DNA from: Rhodospirillales bacterium | Lineage (GTDB): Bacteria; Pseudomonadota; Alphaproteobacteria; Rhodospirillales; 2-12-FULL-67-15 | Assembly: GCA_009693905.1 (NCBI GenBank) | Contig: SHWG01000003.1 | Coordinates: 1 to 40,632 of the forward strand | Direction: 5' to 3' | DNA: 40,632 nucleotides | In this document: one piece after another, positions 26,470-31,960 of the stretch | Layout: each line of letters starts with the position of its first letter | How positions within the stretch are numbered: position 1 is the stretch's first letter | Translations under genes and position numbers: made by a program | The notes under the pieces: generated by a model | Told to the model about the DNA's origin: nothing | Databases searched by the model: none | Seen by the model: the letters and a program-made list of their open reading frames with translations, nothing else

Positions 26470-27215
26470 GTCGTCTCAACGGCCGGGTCGCGCTGGTCAC
26501 CGGGGCCTCGCGGGGCATCGGCCGGGCGGTGGCGGTGGCGCTGGCCCGCGAAGGCGCCCATGTGGTGGCGCTGGCGCGCACCTCGGGCGCGCTCGAAGAA
26601 CTCGACGACGAAATCTGCGCCCTCGGCGCGAGCGCAACCGGCGGACTTGCGCGCGCGGAGCGCAATATAACCATCGTTCCGCTCGATCTGCTCGACTTCG
26701 CCGGGATCGACCGGCTGGGGGCGGCGTTGTTCGAGCGCCACCGGAAACTCGATATCCTGGTCGGGGCGGCGGCCGAACTCGGACCCTTGAGCCCGCTTCC
26801 CCACGTCCAGCCGGATGCGTTCGAGCGCACCCTCGCCCTCGACCTTACCGCCAACTACCGTTTGATCCGCGCCCTCGATCCGCTGCTCCGGGCTTCGGAC
26901 GCGGCGCGCGTTCTGTTCGTCACCGGAGGAGTCCCCGAGGGCGTGCACGCGGCCTACTGGGGCCCTTACGCCGCCGCCAAGGCCGGGCTCGAAGCGATGG
27001 TCCGCGCGTACTCAGCCGAGATCGCCAACACCCAAATCCGGGTCAACCTGGTGGACCCGGGCCCCACCCGGACCCAGCTTCGCGCCCGCGCGTTTCCGGG
27101 CGAAAGCCTCCAACACCTGCGGACGCCGAAGGACGTCGCCCCGGCCTTCGTCGAATTGGCGTGTTCGGCGGAGACGCGAAGCGGCGAGATCATCCGGCTG
27201 GCGGCGAAAGCCTGA
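26466..27215 (+). CDS. SDR family protein with atypical active site
   Basis: The 249-residue product has a classic SDR nucleotide-binding start (VTGASRGIG at 11-19) and the YxxxK pair at Tyr168/Lys172 in YWGPYAAAKAG. The position where the catalytic Ser is expected reads VTGG (152-155), and the tetrad Asn of the alpha-4 helix appears as Asp126 in LDLTAN. It may thus be a weak or non-catalytic SDR. It is translationally coupled to purF, a common alphaproteobacterial arrangement; its role is unknown. Confidence 0.85.
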   Translation: MSRLNGRVALVTGASRGIGRAVAVALAREGAHVVALARTSGALEELDDEICALGASATGGLARAERNITIVPLDLLDFAGIDRLGAALFERHRKLDILVGAAAELGPLSPLPHVQPDAFERTLALDLTANYRLIRALDPLLRASDAARVLFVTGGVPEGVHAAYWGPYAAAKAGLEAMVRAYSAEIANTQIRVNLVDPGPTRTQLRARAFPGESLQHLRTPKDVAPAFVELACSAETRSGEIIRLAAKA

Positions 27216-27238
27216 CACCGCCGGCACACGCCTTGCGC

Positions 27239-27274
27239 CGGAGATGCATCGGAAGTGCACCGGAGATGCACCGG
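27239..27274. repeat. Three 11-bp tandem repeats
   Basis: Units CGGAGATGCAT, CGGAAGTGCAC and CGGAGATGCAC follow each other without spacing and are closed by CGG. They begin 24 bases after the SDR stop codon. Confidence 0.75.
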
Positions 27275-27275
27275 G

Positions 27276-27440
27276 TAAAACCGGCTTAAGCCGTTGATAT
27301 CGCTCGAAACAGCCCTGTACGTGTCAACATTTGTCAACATTTTCGTATTCCGGCAGGAAAGGCGCGGCCAAGATCGCCGGCGCGGAGACGACGCGGCAAA
27401 AAAGCTTTTCACTTATCCAAGAACGCGGAATCGTTGGCGC
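27276..27440 (-). ncRNA. Candidate small RNA (hypothetical)
   Basis: A strong minus-strand promoter (27446-27473) points left into sequence without a credible ORF. About 150-160 bases downstream, CGGCTTAAGCCG (27282-27293) is followed on the minus strand by GG and four T, a possible short terminator. A transcript of roughly 160 bases from about 27438 is therefore plausible. No known RNA family was recognised. This is inference from signals only. Confidence 0.25.
27322..27341. repeat. Tandem 10-bp repeat
   Basis: Two perfect copies of TGTCAACATT lie head to tail. On the minus strand each gives a TTGACA hexamer, but no matching -10 is at proper spacing. Confidence 0.6.
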
Positions 27441-27445
27441 GAAAT

Positions 27446-27473
27446 ATATACCCTATCATAGGAATATTGTCAA
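27446..27473 (-). promoter_or_regulatory. Strong sigma-70-like promoter with palindromic spacer
   Basis: On the minus strand a perfect TTGACA (27473-27468) is followed after exactly 17 bases by TATATA (27450-27445 region). The spacer contains the palindrome CCTATGATAGG (27463-27453 read on this strand), a likely repressor site. It is one of the best promoter matches in the window, yet no gene lies downstream on this strand. Confidence 0.55.
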
Positions 27474-27515
27474 TACACTTGGGAAGGATTTGCAAAATCC
27501 CGGCTGTGGATGGAA

Positions 27516-27634
27516 TCTAACGCTTCGCTCCCACTCCTCGTCATGCCCGGCCTTGTGCCGGGCATCCACGAGCCGTGGATCGCCGGGACAAGCCCGGCGA
27601 TGACGGATGGATAGATCGGGTATCAAACGTTAGA
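27516..27634. repeat. REP-like palindromic element
   Basis: The core at 27539-27605 begins CGTCATGCCCGGCC and ends GCCCGGCGATGACG, near-complementary ends typical of short palindromic repeats dispersed in alphaproteobacterial genomes. It is flanked by TCTAACG (27516-27522) and CGTTAGA (27628-27634), a perfect 7-bp inverted repeat that may mark the outer limits of the element. Confidence 0.6.
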
Positions 27635-27642
27635 ACCGTACC

Positions 27643-27755
27643 CCTAGTACCCGGAATCACCAATTCGTGCGTGAGGTACGCGATGCTAACTGACTCTCAA
27701 CATTCAGCTTTCCGCATCGGCCCTGACTCCCGAATTTGCGATAGTGGGTACTAGG
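27643..27755. repeat. 113-bp imperfect palindrome
   Basis: The ends CCTAGTACCC (27643-27652) and GGGTACTAGG (27746-27755) are perfect 10-bp inverted repeats. The symmetry continues inward imperfectly to about 34 bp per arm (24 of 34 positions match by eye, including AATTCG on both arms). The right end contains the stop codon of the small membrane protein gene. It may be a MITE-like element or a long hairpin. No clear target-site duplication was seen. Confidence 0.6.
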
Positions 27756-28014
27756 ACGATTTCTCTTTCTGGAAGAGAAGGATATAGCCGCCGCCCCAGG
27801 TCCACATCCCGATGGTCAATATCAAGACGACAATCTGAAGCAAGAACACAAATATATTTCGCTCACTATGCGGTACTATCTGATGACAGTGAAAGCCATC
27901 TTGATTGCCTTTATCGATGGCATTTTCAAGAGCTCTTCGCGGATTTGTCGCTATCAACCCAATCAGACCACCTGCCAACGAGATGCGAACTACTCGATTT
28001 ACGTACATTGCCAT
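27751..28014 (-). CDS. Small two-helix membrane protein, unknown function
   Basis: This 87-residue minus-strand ORF has a hydrophobic segment near the N-terminus (VVRISLAGGLIGLIA) and a long one near the C-terminus (IFVFLLQIVVLILTIGMW and onward to GGGYILLF). A polar loop with QIVPHSERN lies between, and the C-terminus is basic/acidic (QKEKSS). GGGAGG lies just upstream: 3 bases before ATG 28014 and 9 bases before a second ATG at 28008, so the true start may be 28008. Codon use is much less GC-rich than in neighbouring genes, suggesting transfer. I do not recognise the family. Confidence 0.6.
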   Translation of the reverse strand: MAMYVNRVVRISLAGGLIGLIATNPRRALENAIDKGNQDGFHCHQIVPHSERNIFVFLLQIVVLILTIGMWTWGGGYILLFQKEKSS

Positions 28015-28110
28015 ATTCCTCCCTACATTGCTTCGCTTTATGACCGCTCATGGTCGATTATCGAGAACACTAAACGTCAGCCCCGGAAAGAACCGCGAAC
28101 CGCGGGCGAT

Positions 28111-28181
28111 TCAATACCCAGCCTCTTTGTCGTGGCGCACCGCGAGGATCGCCGCCAGCTTGCCGTCATGGCGATAGAGCC
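28111..28181 (-). pseudogene. Possible RelE/ParE toxin C-terminal remnant
   Basis: Read on the minus strand, the ~22 codons before the TGA at 28111-28113 give LYRHDGKLAAILAVRHDKE followed by AGY. This resembles the C-terminal beta-strand and RHxxE-AGY end of many RelE/ParE family toxins. Nothing similar continues upstream, where a REP-like palindrome starts within a few bases. It is probably a decayed toxin-antitoxin module. The match is short, so confidence is low. Confidence 0.35.
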
Positions 28182-28210
28182 CCTCATGCCGAGCCTGTCG
28201 AAGCATGAGG
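28182..28210. repeat. Short palindromic repeat
   Basis: CCTCATGC (28182-28189) and GCATGAGG (28203-28210) are perfect 8-bp arms around GAGCCTGTCGAA. This type of short palindrome is common between genes in alphaproteobacteria. It abuts the toxin-like remnant. Confidence 0.55.
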
Positions 28211-28252
28211 GCAAACCGAGACAGTGCCTCTGGGCCTGAATTTTGCCGCGCT

Positions 28253-28684
28253 TTAGATCGCTCCCCCCAATTCCGCCTCGAAGCCGGACAACGCCAGGAC
28301 GACGTGGCGCGGGACTGGCTTGGCGCCAGCCGAATAATAGGCGATCTGGCGGCGGCTGATGGCGAAGGTCGCCGCCGCCGCGTCGAAACTCAGTCCCAAT
28401 CGCTTGAGGCGCGCGCGGAATTCCTCGGGCGTCATGGTTTGCGACCGCCCGAGCGCCGCGATCGCGTCCGCCGAAATGTCGACGCCCGCGCCGGGCCAGG
28501 CGACGGCGACGCCGCCCGCGACGATTTTCGCTCGCGCGAAGGCGTCCGGATTCTCGCGCAGCGGCCGATAGACAGCATAGCGCAGAATCTGCGGCGCGAG
28601 ATCGACCTCGCTTTTGCGCCCGTCCTTCCACACGACCGCGACCCGATAGAGGCCGAGCGCCCGGATCGAGCGCAACAGGGGCAA
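28253..28684 (-). CDS. DUF2442 domain protein with C-terminal HTH
   Basis: The product combines an N-terminal DUF2442 domain (RSIRALGLYRVAVVWKDGRK, then VDLAP and PLRENPDAFARAKIV) with a C-terminal XRE-like helix-turn-helix (MTPEEFRARLKRLGL, then FAISRRQIAYYSAG). No ATG gives the expected start; a TTG at 28684 (or 28675) directly before LRSIRALG is the best candidate, 10 bases after the DUF4160 stop. The longer frame to 28801 overlaps the DUF4160 gene and is unlikely. The pair looks like a small autoregulated two-gene module, with this protein as the DNA-binding partner; that role is inferred. Confidence 0.7.
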   Translation of the reverse strand: MPLLRSIRALGLYRVAVVWKDGRKSEVDLAPQILRYAVYRPLRENPDAFARAKIVAGGVAVAWPGAGVDISADAIAALGRSQTMTPEEFRARLKRLGLSFDAAAATFAISRRQIAYYSAGAKPVPRHVVLALSGFEAELGGAI

Positions 28685-28694
28685 CGCGCCGCGG

Positions 28695-28901
28695 TCAACC
28701 GCGCGCGTTGAGCCTGTTCCAGGCCGCGCGGAGGAGCGCCTCGCGGAGGGCTTTGCGCTCGGCCTTGCCGGCGATGATTTCGAGCGTTTCGATAGCGACA
28801 TTCGCGTTCGTTCCCGGTCTATAAATCTTGAAGTGGGGCGGCGCGTGGTCGCCCGCGTAGATTTGAATCTTGCATTTCGCGAGTTCGACCAGCGTCGGCA
28901 T
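28695..28901 (-). CDS. DUF4160 domain protein
   Basis: The 68-residue product starts MPTLVELAKCKIQIYAGDHA and continues PPHFKIY, the signature of DUF4160. A helix rich in Ala/Arg/Leu (AERKALREALLRAAWNRLN) closes it. DUF4160 genes are frequently paired with DUF2442 genes, as here, and such pairs are often found with toxin-antitoxin genes; the biochemical function is unknown. The ATG at 28901 lies only about 8 bases from a predicted -10 element, so the mRNA may be almost leaderless; no Shine-Dalgarno is visible. Confidence 0.75.
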   Translation of the reverse strand: MPTLVELAKCKIQIYAGDHAPPHFKIYRPGTNANVAIETLEIIAGKAERKALREALLRAAWNRLNARG

Positions 28902-28909
28902 TATCGGGC

Positions 28910-28938
28910 AGGATAGTGCACTTAGTGCACTATATCAA
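28910..28938 (-). promoter_or_regulatory. DUF4160/DUF2442 promoter with operator-like palindrome
   Basis: On the minus strand TTGATA (28938-28933) and TATCCT (28915-28910) are spaced by 17 bases. A perfect palindrome with 10-bp arms ATAGTGCACT and AGTGCACTAT around one T (28913-28933) fills the spacer and touches both hexamers. Such a site would block RNA polymerase if bound, fitting autoregulation by the HTH-containing DUF2442 protein. Confidence 0.6.
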
Positions 28939-29027
28939 TGCATGACATGCACCGTTCGCCGCCGTGCGGGGCGGCGATGGAACAAGGTGGGCGCGCGCGA
29001 AATAAACGCCGGACAATGGCCGACTGA

Positions 29028-29078
29028 CCCCTCACCCGGCTCGCTTCGCTCGCCACCCTCTCCCGCAAGGGGAGAGGG
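29028..29078. repeat. Dispersed palindromic repeat
   Basis: The segment starts CCCTCACCCGGCTCGC and ends in a hairpin CCCTCTCCC/GGGGAGAGGG. Sequences of this type are common intergenic repeats in Proteobacteria. It lies between the DUF4160 promoter and the DUF992 gene. Confidence 0.5.
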
Positions 29079-29095
29079 AACTTTGCCCCGCCGCG

Positions 29096-29133
29096 ACGAT
29101 CTTATAGGCGGTGGTCTTGAGCGCGCGCGAGCG
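29096..29133. repeat. Partial copy of the deoR 3' end
   Basis: This stretch closely resembles 29811-29850, the last codons of the DeoR-type gene, including an identical 16-base block TGGTCTTGAGCGCGCG (29112-29127 and 29830-29845). The two copies are in the same orientation and flank the DUF992 gene. Confidence 0.5.
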
Positions 29134-29285
29134 CTCTGGCCGTCTTGAAGACCGGCGGTTTGGCCTTGCCCTTGCGGGCTTCGGCCTGGGATACAATTTC
29201 AATGGACCCTTGGGGCGGCGCGAGGGGCGCTATACTGTCGGTCGCGGGGCTTCGGGATACGAAGGCGGAGCGCAGGGAGGCCATA

Positions 29286-29765
29286 ATGAAGAAGCACGCG
29301 ATGGCCGCGGCGGCGGCGATGGCGCTGCTGATGGGCTCGGCCGGACAGGCCCAGGATCAGGACGGGGCGATCTTCGGCATCCTCACCTGCCACAAGACTC
29401 CCAACACCACCGGCATAACCTTCATTTTCCACTCGCGCCACCCGGTGACGTGCACCTACGAGGGGGTCGGCAAATCCCGGACATACGAAGGGACGTCCGG
29501 AATTTCGCTCGGCATCGATCTCGATTACCAGATGCAGGACGGCATGGCGTATATCGTGATCGGCGGCGGCTCGCCCTCCGATACCCTGGCCGGCTCCTAT
29601 ATCGGGGCGAAAGCGACGGCGCGACTCGGCCTCGGCGCGAGCGCGCAGGTCGGTCTCGGCGGCACCGGCAACGGCATTTTTCTCATCCCGGTCGGCATCG
29701 GCGGCGGGCTCGGCCTGGGGGCTTCGGCCGGCTTCGCCTATCTCAATCTGACCCGGTCGAAGTAA
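29286..29765 (+). CDS. DUF992 domain secreted protein
   Basis: The 159-residue product has a signal peptide (KKHAMAAAAAMALLMGSAGQ) and then the DUF992 fold seen in alphaproteobacterial exported proteins: GILTCHKTPN, HPVTCTYEGVG, a Gly/Ala-rich segment beginning GSYIGAKATARLGLGASAQV, and a hydrophobic C-terminal strand GFAYLNLTRSK. Two Cys may form a disulfide. A GGAGG element (from about 29275) precedes the ATG at 29286. Function is unknown. It is flanked by two copies of the deoR 3' end. Confidence 0.82.
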   Translation: MKKHAMAAAAAMALLMGSAGQAQDQDGAIFGILTCHKTPNTTGITFIFHSRHPVTCTYEGVGKSRTYEGTSGISLGIDLDYQMQDGMAYIVIGGGSPSDTLAGSYIGAKATARLGLGASAQVGLGGTGNGIFLIPVGIGGGLGLGASAGFAYLNLTRSK

Positions 29766-29800
29766 CGCTGGGCGCGGCGGAAGCCTTTCACGCCGCCCCC

Positions 29801-30559
29801 CTACCTCGCGACGATTATTTTATCGGCGATGGTCTTGAGCGCGCGGAGCCGAGGCGCCGAGAGAGCCGCGTCGGTGATGAGCGTCCGCGCGCGCTCGAAG
29901 TTGGCGACGCGGACGGGCGCGGTGCGGCCGAACTTGGTCCGGTCCACGAGCAAAACCACGGCGTGCGCATTCGCGATCATGGTTTCGTGCAGCGCCGCCG
30001 CCTCGCGGGTGTAATCCATCAGCCAGGGATGCGCGGAGACCACCGCCGGACTGACGAACGCGAGATCGGCGAAGTAACCCGCGAGCATGGCGGTGGCGTC
30101 GCGGCCGAACGCGGCGCCCTGGTTGCCCGCGACCTCGCCGCCCAAGAGGAAAACCCGGTTGTCGTTCCGCCCGGCGAGGCGTTCCGCCACCTGGAAATCG
30201 TTGGTGTAGACGACGAGGCGGCGGCGCGCGACCAGAATCTCGGCGAGGCAAAGCGCGGTGGTGCCGCAATCGAGAATCACGCTCGCCCCGTCGGACACCA
30301 TCGCGGCGGCGCGCCTGGCGATCGCGCGCTTGCCCGCGATGTTGATCTCCATCCGCTCGGCGACCGCCGGCTCGGCCGAATCCAGCGCGAGCGCCCCGCC
30401 GTGGGTTTTGCAAAGCTTGTTCGCGCCATCGAGCTTGTGGATGTCGCGGCGGATGGTCTCGCGCGAGACTTTGAGTCGACGATAGAGTCCGGTCACGCTG
30501 ACCGAGCCTGCCCGGGCGAGAGCATCGAGGATCAGGGCGCGGCGCCGTTCCGCGAGCAT
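29801..30559 (-). CDS. DeoR/GlpR family transcriptional regulator
   Basis: The 252-residue product has an N-terminal DeoR winged helix (ERRRALILDALARAG, then GLYRRLKVSRETIRRDIHKL) and a sugar-phosphate-isomerase-like sensor domain (ILDCGTTALCLAEIL, NDFQVAERL, LLVDRTKFGRTA). ATG 30559 with CCTCC/GGAGG 10 bases upstream was chosen over an ATG 33 bases earlier. It is divergent from the AEP-type importer operon and probably controls it; family members usually sense phosphorylated metabolites, and its effector is not predictable here. Confidence 0.88.
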   Translation of the reverse strand: MLAERRRALILDALARAGSVSVTGLYRRLKVSRETIRRDIHKLDGANKLCKTHGGALALDSAEPAVAERMEINIAGKRAIARRAAAMVSDGASVILDCGTTALCLAEILVARRRLVVYTNDFQVAERLAGRNDNRVFLLGGEVAGNQGAAFGRDATAMLAGYFADLAFVSPAVVSAHPWLMDYTREAAALHETMIANAHAVVLLVDRTKFGRTAPVRVANFERARTLITDAALSAPRLRALKTIADKIIVAR

Positions 30560-30762
30560 CGGTGCGTTTCCTCCCGGTCTTGGAAATATCATTTTCCCGG
30601 CGCCGGCGCATCACAATAGGGGGTAAAAAAGCCTAGAGCCCCGACTTTCCTTGATGGTAGCGCCCTGAGGGATAGTGTGGAAGAATGTTGTTTCCGGCCG
30701 TCCCCGAACGAGACGATCCGGGCCAGGGACCATCAAAATCGAGCGAAAGGGAGAATTGATCC
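30560..30762. promoter_or_regulatory. Divergent regulatory region deoR / AEP importer
   Basis: The region holds a pair of perfect inverted octamers, TTGATGGT (30651-30658) and ACCATCAA (30729-30736), 70 bases apart. A smaller palindrome-like site, GGAAATATCATTTTCC (30582-30597), sits directly upstream of the DeoR ribosome-binding site. They are candidates for DeoR operator sites that could act through a DNA loop and autoregulation. No strong promoter hexamers were seen. Confidence 0.45.
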
Positions 30763-31806
30763 ATGACATTCCAAAGCGTGTCGAAAATCGCCTTAGGCGT
30801 GGCCGCCGGGGTTGCGTTGAGCGCGTTCGCGCTCGCGCCCGCGTTCGCCAAGACCGACTTGCTCGTCTACACCGCGATCGAGGCCGACGAGCTCACCAAG
30901 TTCAAGAAGGCGATCGAGGATGCGGTGCCCGACGTGGACATCAAGTGGGTCCGCGATTCGACCGGCATCGTCACCTCCAAGCTGCTCGCGGAAAAGGACA
31001 ACCCCAGGGCCGACCTGGTCTATGGCCTCGCCGCCACCAGCCTGGTGATGCTCGCCAACCAGGGTTACTTCGAAGGTTACGCGCCGAAGGGGCTCGATAA
31101 GCTCGACAAGCGCTATTACGACGCCAAGAACAACCCGCCGCTATGGGTCGGCCAGCGCGTGTACGCCGCCGCCATCTGCGTCAACACCGTCGAAGCGAAA
31201 AAGAAGAACCTGCCGATCCCCGCCTCCTGGGCCGACCTGACCAAGCCGATCTACAAGGACCAGGTCATCATGCCCAACCCGAATTCCTCGGGCACAGGCT
31301 TCCTCGACGTTTCGAGCTGGCTGCAGATGTGGGGCGAAAACGACGGCTGGGCCTACATGGACAAGCTGCACCTGAACATCGCCCGCTACACCCATTCGGG
31401 CTCGGCGCCGTGCCGGACCGCGGCCGCGGGCGAGGTTCCGCTCGGGGTTTCGTTCGCCTACCGCGGCGTCAAATCGAAACAGGAAGGCGCGCCGCTCGAG
31501 GTCGTGTTCCCGTCCGAAGGCCTCGGCTGGGAGCTCGAATCCTTCGCCATCGTCAAGAACACCAAGAAGCGCGATCTCGCGCGCAAAGTCGCCGACTGGT
31601 CGGTCAGCCGCCAGGCCATGGACCTCTACGCACCCGGCTACGAGGCGGTCGCCATGCCCGGCGTCCCCAACCCGACCAAGGAGCTCCAGGACATCCCGGC
31701 GAAGTTCGCCAAGAACGACTTCGCCTGGGCGGCGGACAACCGCATCCGCATCTTGAACGAGTGGCAGAAGCGCTACGACGCCAAGTCCGAACCGAAGAAG
31801 CCGTGA
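30763..31806 (+). CDS. AEP-type ABC transporter substrate-binding protein
   Basis: This is a periplasmic binding protein (347 residues) of the extracellular solute-binding family 1 type used for 2-aminoethylphosphonate. It has a signal peptide ending near APAFA, then LLVYTAIEADELTKFKKA, WVRDSTGIVTSKLLAEKDNP and the hinge-region VIMPNPNSSGTGFLDVSSWL. It resembles the PhnS2-type proteins of AEP importers (with FbpA-like relatives for iron). The AEP assignment is supported by the ATPase and permease downstream and by phnW in the region. GGGAG lies about 11 bases upstream of the ATG. Confidence 0.82.
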   Translation: MTFQSVSKIALGVAAGVALSAFALAPAFAKTDLLVYTAIEADELTKFKKAIEDAVPDVDIKWVRDSTGIVTSKLLAEKDNPRADLVYGLAATSLVMLANQGYFEGYAPKGLDKLDKRYYDAKNNPPLWVGQRVYAAAICVNTVEAKKKNLPIPASWADLTKPIYKDQVIMPNPNSSGTGFLDVSSWLQMWGENDGWAYMDKLHLNIARYTHSGSAPCRTAAAGEVPLGVSFAYRGVKSKQEGAPLEVVFPSEGLGWELESFAIVKNTKKRDLARKVADWSVSRQAMDLYAPGYEAVAMPGVPNPTKELQDIPAKFAKNDFAWAADNRIRILNEWQKRYDAKSEPKKP

Positions 31807-31830
31807 CGTAACCGTTGCGGGCGGCTTTTG

Positions 31831-31936
31831 CTCATCCCGCCACCCCGGCCGACTCCCGCGAAAGCGGGAGGAGAGCCGGGGTCCAGTTCGATTGGATCGA
31901 TCGGTAAGCTGGACCTCCGCTTGCGCGGGGGTGACA
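31831..31936. repeat. Palindromic repeat inside the importer operon
   Basis: The sequence begins CTCATCCCGCCACCCCGG, includes a CTCCCGCGAAAGCGGGAG hairpin, and ends CCGCTTGCGCGGGGGTGAC with near-complementary outer ends. This type of element is dispersed in alphaproteobacterial genomes. Its place between the binding-protein gene and the ATPase gene could stabilise the upstream mRNA or lower downstream expression. Confidence 0.6.
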
Positions 31937-31960
31937 TGCAATAGAGCCTGGGACAATCCG

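Larger units (their letters stand above)
27216..27642. other. Repeat-rich non-coding stretch
   Basis: No convincing protein gene lies here. From left to right it holds a triple 11-bp tandem repeat, a terminator-like palindrome, a double 10-bp repeat, a strong minus-strand promoter and a REP-like element. Base composition is noticeably richer in A+T than the neighbouring genes, especially at 27400-27500. Confidence 0.6.
28015..28252. other. Intergenic stretch with toxin-like remnant and REP element
   Basis: Apart from the RelE/ParE-like C-terminal remnant (28111-28181) and the short palindrome (28182-28210), nothing recognisable is present. The several overlapping ORFs are mutually exclusive and lack family features. 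Confidence 0.5.
28902..29285. other. Intergenic stretch between DUF4160 and DUF992 genes
   Basis: It contains the divergent promoter and operator-like palindrome of the DUF4160 gene, a 51-base palindromic repeat (29028-29078) and a fragment similar to the 3' end of the DeoR gene (29096-29133). The in-frame extension of the DUF992 ORF back to 29145 has no family features and was not used. Confidence 0.5.

Noticed and set aside
26966..27412. Minus-strand ORF downstream of the orphan promoter
   Set aside because: Runs through the tandem repeats and then antisense to the SDR gene; Arg/Ser-rich with no domain, so an RNA product is the better guess.
27331..27603. 90-codon plus-strand ORF in the repeat stretch
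   Set aside because: Its C-terminal third is translation of the REP-like element; no ribosome-binding site and no family features.
27216..29285. CRISPR array or integrated mobile element
   Set aside because: The repeats are short, of different types and not regularly spaced; no integrase, transposase or cas gene is present.
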